DNA of 64,000 nt from GMQP-bins7 sp963776565 (GTDB lineage Bacteria > Actinomycetota > Thermoleophilia > Gaiellales > Gaiellaceae), in NCBI GenBank assembly GCA_963776565.1, contig CAVZNF010000003.1:139846-203845 (forward strand), written 5' to 3'. The translations under genes were made by a program, and so were the position numbers. This document shows, one piece after another, positions 54,856 to 63,840 of the stretch (positions within the stretch are counted from its first letter, which is position 1; the number at the start of each line of letters is the position of its first letter). The notes beneath the pieces were generated by a model. It had not been told where the DNA came from. It was given only the letters and a program-made list of their open reading frames with translations, and ran no database searches.

Positions 54856-55182
54856 TCAGGCGGCGAAACCGAGCGATCGCTCGAGCATCGACTTCGGCTG
54901 AGCGCCGACCGCGGCGGCTGCCGGCTCGCCGTCCTTGAACAGGATCATTGTCGGAATCGACATGACGCCGTACTTCAACGACAGGCCCTGCTCCTCGTCG
55001 ATGTTGACCTTCACGAGCTTCACCTCGTCCTTGCGCTCCTCGACGATCTTGTCGAGGACAGGTGCGACGGCGTGGCACGGACCACACCACTCGGCCCAGA
55101 AGTCGACGATGACGGGTGTCTCGGACTTCAGGACTTCCTCTTCAAAGGTCGCTTCCGTGACGTTGAGTGCCATCAGACTCAT
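54856..55182 (-). CDS. trxA: Thioredoxin
   Basis: The 108-residue protein is a canonical thioredoxin with the active site VDFWAEWCGPCHAVAPVLDK, the cis-Pro loop MSIPTMILFKDGEP and a normal C-terminal helix. It would reduce protein disulfides and could be the electron donor for the selenocysteine peroxiredoxin 4 kb away (inference). AAAGGA precedes the first ATG by 5 nt, so I chose 55182 rather than the internal Met at 55173. Unlike that peroxiredoxin, its redox centre uses ordinary Cys codons. Confidence 0.95.
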   Translation of the reverse strand: MSLMALNVTEATFEEEVLKSETPVIVDFWAEWCGPCHAVAPVLDKIVEERKDEVKLVKVNIDEEQGLSLKYGVMSIPTMILFKDGEPAAAAVGAQPKSMLERSLGFAA

Positions 55183-55250
55183 TCGTTCCTTTCATGCGTG
55201 TCATTTGCGAATGCCTCGGGTTCAACGTCGGAGCCGCCAAAACCCTTCCC

Positions 55251-55256
55251 TAGACT
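55251..55256 (+). promoter_or_regulatory. -10 hexamer before ileS
   Basis: TAGACT ends 8 nt before the GTG at 55265, with no Shine-Dalgarno. Probable leaderless promoter. Confidence 0.45.
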
Positions 55257-55264
55257 GATTCCAC

Positions 55265-58200
55265 GTGGCGCCGATCTTTACACCACTTCCGGACAAGCCC
55301 GACCACAACGCGCTCGAGCTCGAGATCCTCGAGACCTGGGAGCGCGAGAAGACGTTCGAGAGCCTGCGCGCTCAGAACGCCGGAGGCCCGCGCTTCAGCT
55401 TCGTCGACGGGCCTGTGACCGCGAACAGGATGGTGCTCGGCGTCCACACGGCCTGGGGACGAACGCTGAAGGACGTCTTTCAGCGCTACAAGGCGATGCG
55501 CGGCTTTCACCAGCGCTACCAGAACGGATTCGACTGTCAGGGCCTCTGGATCGAGGTCGGGAGTCGAGCGGGACCTCGGGCTCAACTCGAAGCGGGAGAT
55601 CGAGGAGTTCGGGCTTGCCGAGTTCGCTCGCCGCTGCCGCGAAGTGGTCGTTCGGTCGTCGCAGGCACTCACCGACGGTTCCGTCCGACTCGGCCAGTGG
55701 ATGGACTGGGGGAACGACTACTTCACGTTCTCCGACACGAACATCGAGTACATCTGGCGGTTCCTCCAGATCGTGCACGAGCGCGGCTGGCTCTACCTGG
55801 GCCACCGCTCGACCGAGTGGTGTCCGCGCTGTGGCACGTCGCTCTCCCAGCACGAGCTGACGCAGAGCGGCGTCTACCAGGACAGGATCGACCCTTCGCT
55901 GTTCGTGCGGTTCCCACTGCTCGACCAGCCGGGCGAGTCGCTCGTGATCTGGACGACGACGCCCTGGACGTTGCCGGCGAACGTCGCTGCGGCCGTCAAG
56001 CCCGATGCCGAGTACGGGCGCCGCGAAAACGGCGAGTGGGTCGCGGCCGCGCGGTACCCGGACGAGGCGTTCGCGCGGGTCGTCCCCGGCGCGGAGCTCG
56101 TCGGGCTGCGCTACCGCGGGCCGTTCGACGATCTCGGTCCCGGCGCTGAGGTCGAGCACCGCGTGATCCCGTGGGACGAGGTGTCGCTCGAGGAGGGCAC
56201 GGGCATCGTGCACATCGCCCCCGGCGCCGGACAGGAGGACTTCGAGCTCGGCGTCGTGCACGAGCTCCCCGTGCTCTCCCCCGTGGACGAGGCGGGTCGC
56301 TTCTACGACGCGTACGGCTGGCTGCACGGGCTCTCCACGACGGAAGCAGCCGATCAGATCGTCGGACGGCTCGCCGAGACGGGCTTCCTCCTCGAGGCAG
56401 GGAGCTACGAGCACCGCTATCCGCACTGCTGGCGCTGCGACACGCCGCTCATCTGGCGCGTGACCGACGACTGGCTCATCGGCGTCGACGAGGTCCGGCA
56501 GCCCCTCCTCGATGCCAACGCGACGGTCGAGTGGACGCCGGCGTACATGGGCAAGCGCATGGACGACTGGCTCCGCAACATGGGCGACTGGAACATCTCG
56601 CGGCGCCGGTACTACGGGCTCCCGTTGCCCTTCTACCCGTGCTCGTGCGGGGAGCTGACCGTGATCGGCAGCAAGGCGGAGCTCTTCGAGCGCGCGACCG
56701 CCCCGGTCGAGGATCTCGAGGAGCTCCGGCGTCCCTGGATCGACGACGTCCGCATCCGCTGCGAGGCGTGCGGCGCCGAGGTCGAGCGGATCGCGGAGGT
56801 CGGCGACGTCTGGCTCGACGCCGGCATCGTGCCGTTCTCGACGCTCGGCTGGGAGAGCCCCGAGTACGTCCCGCAGGGCTACGCGACGGGCGCCGCGAAG
56901 GAGCTCACGACGGCCGATCTGCCCGATCACGCCTACTGGGAGCAGTGGTTTCCCGCGGACTGGGTCTCGGAGATGCGCGAGCAGATCCGGCTCTGGTTCT
57001 ACTCGCAGCTGTTCATGTCCGTCGCGCTGACGGGCCGGGCGCCGTTTCGCAAGGTGCTCGGCTACGAGAAGATGCTCGACGAGAAGGGCCGCGAGATGCA
57101 CAGCTCATGGGGGAACACGATCGACGCCCCCGACGCTTTCGCGCGCATGGGCGCGGACGTCATGCGCTGGCAGTACTGCTCGCAGCCTCCGAACCAGAAC
57201 CTCCTCTTCGGCTTCGGTCCGGCCCACGAGATCCAGCGGAGGCTGCTCACGCTCTGGAACTCGTGCAAGTTCCTCGTCGACTACGCCAATATCGACGGCT
57301 GGGAGCCCGAGTGGGCCGATCTCGAGGGCGGCCCGAACGCGGAGCTCGAGCCGCTCGACCGCTGGCTCGTGCAACGAACGCACGCGCTCGTCAGCGAGGC
57401 CACCGAGGGCTACGAGAACTGGCTCACGGTGGATGTCGTCCGTGCCTACGAGGCCTTCATCGACGACGTCTCGAACTGGTACATCCGGCGCTCGCGGCGC
57501 CGGTTCTGGGACGGCGACGCGGTCGCTCTCCGGACGCTCTGGTTCGCGCTCGTCCAGGGGCTTCGCGCCGTCGCCCCGCTCATGCCGTTCCTCACGGATC
57601 ACCTCTGGCGCGTGCTGACGGCGCCGTGCACGGGGGCGCCGGCCTCCGTCCATCTCGCCGGGTGGCCCGACGCCGCCGAGCCGGACACGGCGCTCCTTGC
57701 CGAGATCGCCGAGCTGCGCCGGGTCGTCGAGCTCGGCCGCCAGGCGCGGGCGACGTCGGGCATGAAGTTGCGACAGCCGCTCCGCGCGCTCGTCGTCGAG
57801 GGCGCGCCGCTTGCCGAGAGTCATGCCGGCGAGGTCGCGGACGAGCTCCGCGTCCGCGAGGTCTCGTTCGGGCAGGTCGAGGCGAGCGAGCTCCGCGTGA
57901 AGCCGAATCTCCCGCTGCTCGGGCCGAAGCTCGGCAAGGAGCTCGGTGCTGTGCGCGCGGCGCTTCAGTCCGGCGACTTCGAGCAGCTCTCCGACGGAGG
58001 CGTCCGCGTCGCGGGTCACGACCTCACGCGCGACGAGGTCTTGGTCGAGCGGGAGGGCAAGGACGGCTGGGTGGTCGCAGCAGCGGACGGTGTCACTGTG
58101 GCGCTCGACCTGCACCTCGACGACGAGCTCGTCCGCGCCGGCCGCGTGTACGACCTGATCCACGCGGTGAACTCGCTGCGCAAGGAGACCGGTCTCGAGA

Positions 58201-58334
58201 TCACCGATCGGATTCGTCTGACGATCCCGGAGGCGGACTCCGATCTCCTCGAGCACGAGGAGTGGATCGCGCGCGAGACGCTCGCCGTCTCCGTCGATGC
58301 AGGAGGCGACGAGCTAGCCCTCGCGAAGAGCTAG
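55265..58334 (+). CDS. ileS: Isoleucyl-tRNA synthetase (one frameshift)
   Basis: IleS charges tRNA-Ile. The ~1,022-residue class I synthetase shows a Rossmann start (FSFVDGPVTANRMVLG), a CP1 editing domain (WTTTPWTLPANVAAAV), zinc-type Cys groups (CPRCG, CEACG), and a C-terminal tRNA-binding and anticodon domain. The HIGH-region sequence is GVHTAWGRTLKD and the KMSKS-region sequence is EKGREMHSSWGN. Both are unusual, since relatives of this subgroup typically have HHAWGRT and MHKSWGN. An extra G in the GGG at 55560 breaks the frame; correcting it gives GLWIEVGVERDLGLNSKREI. It converges on ispH with a shared CTAG. Confidence 0.93.
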
Positions 58335-59284
58335 CTGCGCGCCGCCAGCTCGAGCTCACGCCTGAGCTCGACGGGGAGGCGGAACGTGACGTCCTCCTCC
58401 ACGAGCCGGTACGGCTCGATCTTCGTCACGCCGCGCGCGCGGAACCAGTCGCAGACGCGCGTGACGAGCTTCTCCGGCGCCGAGGCGCCCGACGTGATGC
58501 CGACAGTGGTCGCGCCATCGAGCCACGCCTCGTCGATCTCGGTCTCGTCGTCGATGAGGTGCGCCGGCGTGCCCGCCGCACGCGAGGTCTCGACGAGCCG
58601 GTTCGAGTTCGACGAGTTGCGCGAGCCGATGACGAGGAGGAGGTCGATCTCGGGGAGCATCTCCTTCACCGCCCACTGCCGATTGGACGTCGCGTAGCAG
58701 ATGTCTTCCTTGCGCGGCGCGCGGATCTCGGGAAAGCGGCGCCGCAGCGCTGTGATGATCTCGCCGGTCTCGTCGACGGACAGCGTCGTCTGCGTGACGT
58801 AGGCCAGCTTCGTGTCGGGCGTGAGGTCGAGCGCTTCCGCCTCCTCGACGGTCTGGACGAGGACTGTCGCGTCGGGCGCCTCGCCCATGGTGCCGACGAC
58901 CTCCTCGTGGCCCTCGTGACCGATGAGGACGACCGTGTAGCCCTCGTCGGCGTAGCGTCGTGCCTGCACGTGCACCTTCGTGACGAGCGGACACACGGCG
59001 TCGATCACGTTGTGGCCTAGCTTCTCCGAGTTCGCGAAGACCGACGGCGCGACGCCGTGGGCGGAGTAGACGACCGTCGCTCCGCGCGGCACCTCGGTCT
59101 CTTCCTCGACGAAGATCGCGCCGCGCGCCTCGAGATCGCGAACGACATGGATGTTGTGGACGATCTGCTTGCGGACGTACACGGGCGCGCCGTAGTGCTC
59201 GAGCGCGAGCTCGACCGTCTCGACGGCACGCTCGACGCCGGCGCAGTAGCCGCGCGGCGAGGCGAGGAGGACGCGTTCGACCAC
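58331..59284 (-). CDS. ispH: 4-hydroxy-3-methylbut-2-enyl diphosphate reductase
   Basis: IspH performs the last step of the MEP isoprenoid pathway with a [4Fe-4S] cluster. The three cluster Cys are in SPRGYCAGVERAV, DAVCPLVTKVH and EDICYATSNRQWAV. VVIGSRNSSNSNRLVE-type sequence (as VIGSRNSSNSNRLVE) and GITSGASAPEKLV are also standard. The length is 317 residues from the GTG at 59284. A TACCCT -10 hexamer lies 6 nt before that GTG, which favours it over the GTG at 59290. The frame is intact. Confidence 0.94.
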   Translation of the reverse strand: MVERVLLASPRGYCAGVERAVETVELALEHYGAPVYVRKQIVHNIHVVRDLEARGAIFVEEETEVPRGATVVYSAHGVAPSVFANSEKLGHNVIDAVCPLVTKVHVQARRYADEGYTVVLIGHEGHEEVVGTMGEAPDATVLVQTVEEAEALDLTPDTKLAYVTQTTLSVDETGEIITALRRRFPEIRAPRKEDICYATSNRQWAVKEMLPEIDLLLVIGSRNSSNSNRLVETSRAAGTPAHLIDDETEIDEAWLDGATTVGITSGASAPEKLVTRVCDWFRARGVTKIEPYRLVEEDVTFRLPVELRRELELAARS

Positions 59285-59302
59285 CGCCACAGGGTACGCG
59301 TG

Positions 59303-60250
59303 TCAGCGGGCCGACTGGGCCACGAGGATGCCCGCGATCACGACGGCGCCGCCGACGAGCTGCGTCGGCCCGAACGTCTCTCCCAACCAGGCCCACGCGA
59401 CGACGGTCGCGACGACAGGCTCGAGCGTGGCCACGATCGAGGCGCGCGTCGCGCTGATGTGCCGGAGAGATCCCGTGAGCAGCGAGAAGGTGACCATCGT
59501 CCCGATGACGACGATGAACGTCACGAGGAGCCAGACGGGAGCCGAGTATTCCGAGAGGTTCCCCTGCAGCGAGACGCTCTCGCCGAGCGCGCTCCAGGGG
59601 AAGTCCCAGAGTGGCTGGATCACCGCCCAGAGCAGCGCGGCGAAGAGGAAGCCGTAGAACGAGAGCGAGGCGGCGTCGCGGTGCTGGCGCTCGCGCTCCG
59701 CCATGAGCAGGTAGGCCGTCAGCGCCAGCGCGCCGCCGAACGCGGCCGTTACGCCGACGGTGCTGAACGCGACGCCGGACCAGAGCTCAACGACGAGCGA
59801 GAGGCCCGTCAGGCACAGCGCCACGGAGACCCAGATGCGTCGCCGAACGTGCTCTCCGTAGACGAAGCGCGCGAAGAGCGCGACGAAGAGCGGCGCGGTG
59901 AACTCGATGAGCAGCGCGACGCCGACCGGGAGGTTCTCGATCGCCACGAAGTAGAGCCACTGCACGAGCGCGATGCCGATGAGGCCGAACGCGACGAGGA
60001 AGAGGAGCTCGCGCCGGCCGACCCTCAGACGCGACGGCGCCACGACGAGGAGAAACGCCAAGAACAGGATCGCCGCGCACGTGTTCCGGATCTGTGCCAG
60101 CTCGAGCGACGAGAGGCCGGAACCAAGGACGACCTTCGACACGCTGCCGTTGACTGCGAAGAGCGTCGCGGCGGTCGCGACCATGACGTAGCCGCGCCGG
60201 GTCTTGTCGTCGGGCGCGCCCTCGGCGAGCAGCGTGGGGGCGTCGACCAT
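59303..60250 (-). CDS. EamA-family (DMT) transporter
   Basis: The 315-residue protein has ten hydrophobic spans in two EamA repeats (AATLFAVNGSVSKVVLGSGL in the first; FSLLTGSLRHISATRASIVA with LEPVVATVVAWAWLGE in the second). These pumps export metabolites or amino acids, and the substrate is unknown. A TAGCCT -10 hexamer (60264-60259) ends 8 nt before the ATG. It is divergent from tRNA-Pro. Confidence 0.88.
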   Translation of the reverse strand: MVDAPTLLAEGAPDDKTRRGYVMVATAATLFAVNGSVSKVVLGSGLSSLELAQIRNTCAAILFLAFLLVVAPSRLRVGRRELLFLVAFGLIGIALVQWLYFVAIENLPVGVALLIEFTAPLFVALFARFVYGEHVRRRIWVSVALCLTGLSLVVELWSGVAFSTVGVTAAFGGALALTAYLLMAERERQHRDAASLSFYGFLFAALLWAVIQPLWDFPWSALGESVSLQGNLSEYSAPVWLLVTFIVVIGTMVTFSLLTGSLRHISATRASIVATLEPVVATVVAWAWLGETFGPTQLVGGAVVIAGILVAQSAR

Positions 60251-60270
60251 GAACCGGCAGGCTATCCGCC

Positions 60271-60276
60271 TACACT
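60271..60276 (+). promoter_or_regulatory. -10 hexamer of the tRNA-Pro promoter
   Basis: TACACT lies 14 nt before the tRNA-Pro 5' end, divergent from the EamA promoter (TAGCCT on the minus strand at 60264-60259). Confidence 0.45.
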
Positions 60277-60290
60277 TCTGTCGGCCTCCT

Positions 60291-60364
60291 CGGGGCGTAG
60301 CTCAGCCTGGTAGAGCGCTCGCTTTGGGAGCGAGAGGCCGGCAGTTCAAGTCTGCCCGCCCCGA
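60291..60364 (+). tRNA. tRNA-Pro (TGG)
   Basis: A full cloverleaf is visible: acceptor CGGGGCG/CGCCCCG, D-arm GCTC..GAGC, anticodon arm CTCGC-TTTGGGA-GCGAG with anticodon TGG, and T-arm GGCAG-TTCAAGT-CTGCC. CCA is not encoded. Confidence 0.95.
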
Positions 60365-60394
60365 CTTCGTGGTTCCGGGTCTTAGTACGTGATC

Positions 60395-60438
60395 GAGCGC
60401 GCCGCCGGCCGGGAATGGCTCTGGAAGGCGGCGCGCTC
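60395..60438. terminator. Long inverted repeat after tRNA-Pro
   Basis: GAGCGCGCCGCC (60395-60406) and GGCGGCGCGCTC (60427-60438) are perfectly complementary over 12 bp around a 20-nt loop. It lies between tRNA-Pro and the convergent aquaporin gene and can stop both. Confidence 0.6.
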
Positions 60439-60481
60439 GTTCGTCGCCGTTCGACCGACATCGGCGATGCAGGGCGTTAGC

Positions 60482-61195
60482 TCACACGCGTGACGTCTCG
60501 TGCTCGGGATCCGGAGTAGGCCGACGCAGGAGCAGCTGCGCCCAGATCGCCGCACCGAGCACGCCGCCGGCGAGCGGGCCGACGATGTAGATCCAGACGT
60601 CGCCCCAGTCCTGGTTGTAGAGAACCGGGTCGAGCGAGCGTGCCGGATTGAAGGAGCCACCCGACGCGGGGCCGACGGTCACGGCTGCGGTGAAGATGAA
60701 GAGGCCGATCAGGAACGGAGCCATCACGCCGTTCCACGCGGCCCGCTCGTCGGTCGCCACCGTCAGGATCACCATGACGAAGAGCGCCGTGGCGATGATC
60801 TCGAGGACGAGTGCGGCCCAGTCGTCGATGCCGCTCCCGGGTTGCGTCCCGAGCGCGTCGGTCACCTGGCTCGAGTAGACGATCGCCATCACGAGGACCG
60901 CACCGAATCCGCCGACGAGCTGCGCGATCCAGTACGGGATGACGTCCCGGCTGGGGAACCTGCCAGCGATCGCGAGACCCGCGCTGACTGCGGGATTGAA
61001 GTGGCCACCCGAGATGTGGCCGAACGCCGTGATCGCGAGAGCGAGCCCGAATCCGAAGCCTGCCGCGACCCCGATGGGCGTGATCGCGTCGGCTCCGATG
61101 TCGACGACGACGGCAATGCCGCTGAAGCCGAGGAAGAAGAAGAGAAACGTGCCGAGCGCCTCTGCTCCGAGGCGAATTCCCAGTGGCTGATCCAT
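60482..61195 (-). CDS. MIP-family aquaporin/glycerol facilitator
   Basis: The 237-residue channel has six membrane helices and both pore motifs: GHISGGHFNPAVSAGL and GPASGGSFNPARSLDP. The residues around the second NPA and the compact length favour a water channel over a glycerol channel (inference). Read from ATG 61195 on the minus strand; the frame is intact. The 147 bases up to tRNA-Gly contain no other gene. Confidence 0.93.
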   Translation of the reverse strand: MDQPLGIRLGAEALGTFLFFFLGFSGIAVVVDIGADAITPIGVAAGFGFGLALAITAFGHISGGHFNPAVSAGLAIAGRFPSRDVIPYWIAQLVGGFGAVLVMAIVYSSQVTDALGTQPGSGIDDWAALVLEIIATALFVMVILTVATDERAAWNGVMAPFLIGLFIFTAAVTVGPASGGSFNPARSLDPVLYNQDWGDVWIYIVGPLAGGVLGAAIWAQLLLRRPTPDPEHETSRV

Positions 61196-61342
61196 CGTTC
61201 GAACCTCCCGATTTCGGTTTCAGGGCGCGGTTCGCCGATTGCTGCTCGGTTCCTTCGCCCGCGCCCGGCGTCCAGCCGTGCAGTGGAGGGTTGTCGCGGC
61301 AAGCTCCGCCTGGCGTCAAGTTGTCGCTGACGGGCAGTGGAG

Positions 61343-61415
61343 AGCGGGCGACCGGGCTCGAACCGGCGACATCCAGCTTGGAAGGCTGGCGCTCTACCAA
61401 CTGAGCTACACCCGC
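61343..61415 (-). tRNA. tRNA-Gly (TCC)
   Basis: On the minus strand: acceptor GCGGGTG/CGCCCGC (one G-U), anticodon arm CCAGC-CTTCCAA-GCTGG with anticodon TCC, and T-arm CCGGTTCGAGCCCGG. It is 73 nt long with no encoded CCA. Confidence 0.95.
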
Positions 61416-61422
61416 GTCCGAC

Positions 61423-61430
61423 TAGCGTAG
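61423..61430. promoter_or_regulatory. Shared divergent -10 region (tRNA-Gly / ctaG)
   Basis: TAGCGTAG reads as TAGCGT on the plus strand (6 nt before the ctaG GTG) and TACGCT on the minus strand (9 nt before tRNA-Gly). The two -10 hexamers overlap by four bases, so one short element may drive both directions. Confidence 0.5.
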
Positions 61431-61434
61431 CGCC

Positions 61435-62202
61435 GTGGATCCGTATTCGTGGTCGTGGAATGCGGAGGCGCTTGTCGTCCTCGGACTGACCGCGGCCTAC
61501 GTCCTGGCGATCCGCCGGACACACGCACCGGCCTGGCGCATCGCGTCCTTCGTCGGCGCCATGGCGATGCTCCTTACGGTCAGCGTGACGCCGATTCACA
61601 CACTCGGCATGCACTACCTCCTGACGATGCATCTGCTGCAGAACGTCGTGCTCGCCGAGTGGGCGCCGCTTCTCGTCGTCCTCGCGATCCCGCCCGCGCT
61701 GGCCGCAGCGATCGCCGGCCACGGCGCCGTCCGCTTCCTCACCCACCCGGCCGTCGCGCTCCCGCTCTGGCTCGCGAACTACATGGTCTGGCACCTGCCC
61801 TGGATCTACGACACGGCGCTCGACAACCCGAGCACGCTCCTCCACCTCGAGCACGCGCTGTACTTCGTCTCCGGACTCGCCATGTGGTGGTGCGTCGTCC
61901 AGGACGAGCCACACCGTCTCGGGTCAGGCGCGCGGGCAGCGTACGTCTTCGCCGCATTCGTCCTCGCAAGCCCGATCGGGTTCGTCATGGCGTTGATCCC
62001 GAGCGCGATCTACGACTTCTACGTCGAGGCGCACCATCGCGTATGGGGGCTCGACCCGCTCGCAGATCAGCAGCTCGCCGGGATGCTCATGGCGGCCGAG
62101 CAGGCCGTCGTGTTCTTCGCCGTGTTCGCATATTGGTTCTTTCGTTTTCTTCTGGAGGAAGAGCGGAGAGCGGACGTTGACCACCCGCCGGCCCACGCGT
62201 AG
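61435..62202 (+). CDS. ctaG: Cytochrome c oxidase assembly protein, CtaG/caa3 type
   Basis: The 255-residue polytopic membrane protein has about seven helices and the His-containing segments of the caa3_CtaG family: THTLG-type (TPIHTLGMHYLLTMHLLQNV), NYMVWHLPWIYD and LHLEHALYFVSGLAMWWC. It is thought to help copper insertion into oxidase. GTG start directly after a -10 hexamer. The frame is intact, and phoD follows 10 bases later. Confidence 0.9.
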   Translation: MDPYSWSWNAEALVVLGLTAAYVLAIRRTHAPAWRIASFVGAMAMLLTVSVTPIHTLGMHYLLTMHLLQNVVLAEWAPLLVVLAIPPALAAAIAGHGAVRFLTHPAVALPLWLANYMVWHLPWIYDTALDNPSTLLHLEHALYFVSGLAMWWCVVQDEPHRLGSGARAAYVFAAFVLASPIGFVMALIPSAIYDFYVEAHHRVWGLDPLADQQLAGMLMAAEQAVVFFAVFAYWFFRFLLEEERRADVDHPPAHA

Positions 62203-62205
62203 GGT
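62200..62205 (+). promoter_or_regulatory. -10 hexamer before the PhoD-like gene
   Basis: TAGGGT overlaps the ctaG stop and ends 7 nt before the ATG at 62213. Probable leaderless promoter. Confidence 0.4.
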
Positions 62206-62212
62206 CGAGCCG

Positions 62213-63730
62213 ATGCGACGCCTCGTCGTGCTCGCCGCCGCCGCGATGCTCGCGTTCGCCGCGGTGGCAGCGGAGGCGGCGACTCCGGGGTTTCAGTACG
62301 GCGTGGCTGCCGGGGAGATCACACCGACGTCAGCCGTGCTCTGGACGCGGTCATCGAGTGCTGGCGCTGTCAATCTCGAGGTCTCGCGTAGCCGTTTTTT
62401 TCAACCCCAGCTCCCACTTACCGGAGCTGCCGCGCGAATGGGTGATGACTGGGCGGTCTCGATTCGGGTTGAGAACCTCCGTCCGGCCACGCGCTACTAC
62501 TACCGGTTCAGCCGGATCCGCTCGGTGAGTCGAGTCGGCACCTTCGAGACGGCGCCGATGTCGATCAGCGCTCCCAATGTTCGCTTTGCGATCTCGGGTG
62601 ATGCAGACGCGACTGCCGGTGTGGACGGCAAGCCCGGCTTCAACCGCTTCGAGGTTTACGGGCGTATGGCCGCAGAGCGGAACGACTTCAACGTCAATCT
62701 GGGAGACACGATCTACTCCGACAGCGAGATCGGCGGCTCGCCGGTCGCGCGCACGGTCGGCGAGAAGTGGGGGAAGTACAAGCTCGGGCTCACGCTTCCG
62801 GCGCTTCAGAAGCTCCGCGCATCGGCCGGCCTCTACAGCCAGTGGGACGACCACGAGTTCATCAACGACTTCTCCCGGGCCGAGCACGGTGGCGCCATCT
62901 ACACCGCGGGCGTCAAGGCGTTCACCGACTACGCGCCCGTCGCGAAGCCCTCTGCCAACGGGCTCTATCGGACATTCCGGTGGGGTAAGAACCTCGAAAT
63001 CTTCTTCCTCGACGAGCGCTCGTTCCGCAGCGCTAAGGCAGCCCAGGTGTGCGGCGGTGATCTCGCCCCCACGGCGCCGCAAGCAGTGCGCGATGCGTTT
63101 TCGACCCTCGCGCCCGGCCTGAAGAACCCGGTCGCGCCGGCATGTCTCGCCGCGCTCAACGACCCGTCGCGGACGATGCTCGGTGCACGTCAGTACGCGG
63201 CGTTCACGAAAGCGATCAAGGCGTCGACGGCGACATGGAAGGTCATCGTCAACGAGGTGCCGATCCAGCAGTTCTATGCGCTCCCGTACGACCGCTGGGA
63301 GGGATATGCGGCCGAGCGCGAGCGGCTCCTTCGCTTCCTGCAGGCGAACGTACGCAACGTCCTGTTCCTCACCACCGACACGCACGCGAATCTCGTCAAC
63401 GAGGTGCGGTACAAGACACTCGGCGGCGCGCCAGAGGGAACGGGCATCTGGGAGGTCGTGACCGGTCCGGTCGCCACGAACTCGTTCGCGAAGGAGATCG
63501 ACGGCGTCCTCGGCCAGAAGGGGGCGGGGACGGCGATCGGCGCCCTGTTCTTCAAGCCGCCGCCGCCGAACGGCATGGGCATGCGCTGCGCCGCCCTGGA
63601 CACCTTCAGCTACTCGGAGGTGAGTGTTACGGCCAAGCGCCTCACCGTCTCGACGAAGGACGTCAAGGGCCGGCCGGTCCGCGAGGCCACGGGCGTCGCC
63701 TGCGCCCCGCTCGTTCTGACCGCCCGCTAA
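62213..63730 (+). CDS. Secreted PhoD-like phosphatase
   Basis: The 505-residue protein has a signal peptide (LVVLAAAAMLAFAAVAAEAA). A PhoD N-terminal Fn3-like domain follows (GVAAGEITPTSAVLWTRSS, LRPATRYYYRFS), then the metallophosphatase core: NVRFAISGDADAT, NVNLGDTIYSDSEI, SQWDDHEFINDFS, FLTTDTHANLVNEV. These match the Asp/Asn/His metal ligands of PhoD alkaline phosphatases/phosphodiesterases, which hydrolyse phosphate esters outside the cell. The frame is intact. No Tat RR motif is clear (MRRLVVL is short), so Sec export is also possible. Confidence 0.9.
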   Translation: MRRLVVLAAAAMLAFAAVAAEAATPGFQYGVAAGEITPTSAVLWTRSSSAGAVNLEVSRSRFFQPQLPLTGAAARMGDDWAVSIRVENLRPATRYYYRFSRIRSVSRVGTFETAPMSISAPNVRFAISGDADATAGVDGKPGFNRFEVYGRMAAERNDFNVNLGDTIYSDSEIGGSPVARTVGEKWGKYKLGLTLPALQKLRASAGLYSQWDDHEFINDFSRAEHGGAIYTAGVKAFTDYAPVAKPSANGLYRTFRWGKNLEIFFLDERSFRSAKAAQVCGGDLAPTAPQAVRDAFSTLAPGLKNPVAPACLAALNDPSRTMLGARQYAAFTKAIKASTATWKVIVNEVPIQQFYALPYDRWEGYAAERERLLRFLQANVRNVLFLTTDTHANLVNEVRYKTLGGAPEGTGIWEVVTGPVATNSFAKEIDGVLGQKGAGTAIGALFFKPPPPNGMGMRCAALDTFSYSEVSVTAKRLTVSTKDVKGRPVREATGVACAPLVLTAR

Positions 63731-63753
63731 CCACTAGCGGCCGTTACGCCGAC

Positions 63754-63759
63754 TACCCT
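63754..63759 (+). promoter_or_regulatory. -10 hexamer of the tRNA-Arg promoter
   Basis: TACCCT ends 8 nt before the tRNA-Arg 5' end. Confidence 0.4.
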
Positions 63760-63767
63760 CACGGCGG

Positions 63768-63840
63768 GCGCCCGTAGCTCAGTGGACAGAGCGGCGGACT
63801 TCTAATCCGCGGGTCGCAGGTTCGAATCCTGCCGGGCGCA
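63768..63840 (+). tRNA. tRNA-Arg (TCT)
   Basis: Acceptor GCGCCCG/CGGGCGC, anticodon arm GCGGA-CTTCTAA-TCCGC with anticodon TCT, and T-arm GCAGGTTCGAATCCTGC. It is 73 nt long with no encoded CCA. Confidence 0.95.

Noticed and set aside
56171..59020. Long plus-strand open frame overlapping ileS and ispH in another frame.
   Set aside because: It is Arg/Ala-rich, without domains, and spans the end of a conserved gene; a frame shadow.
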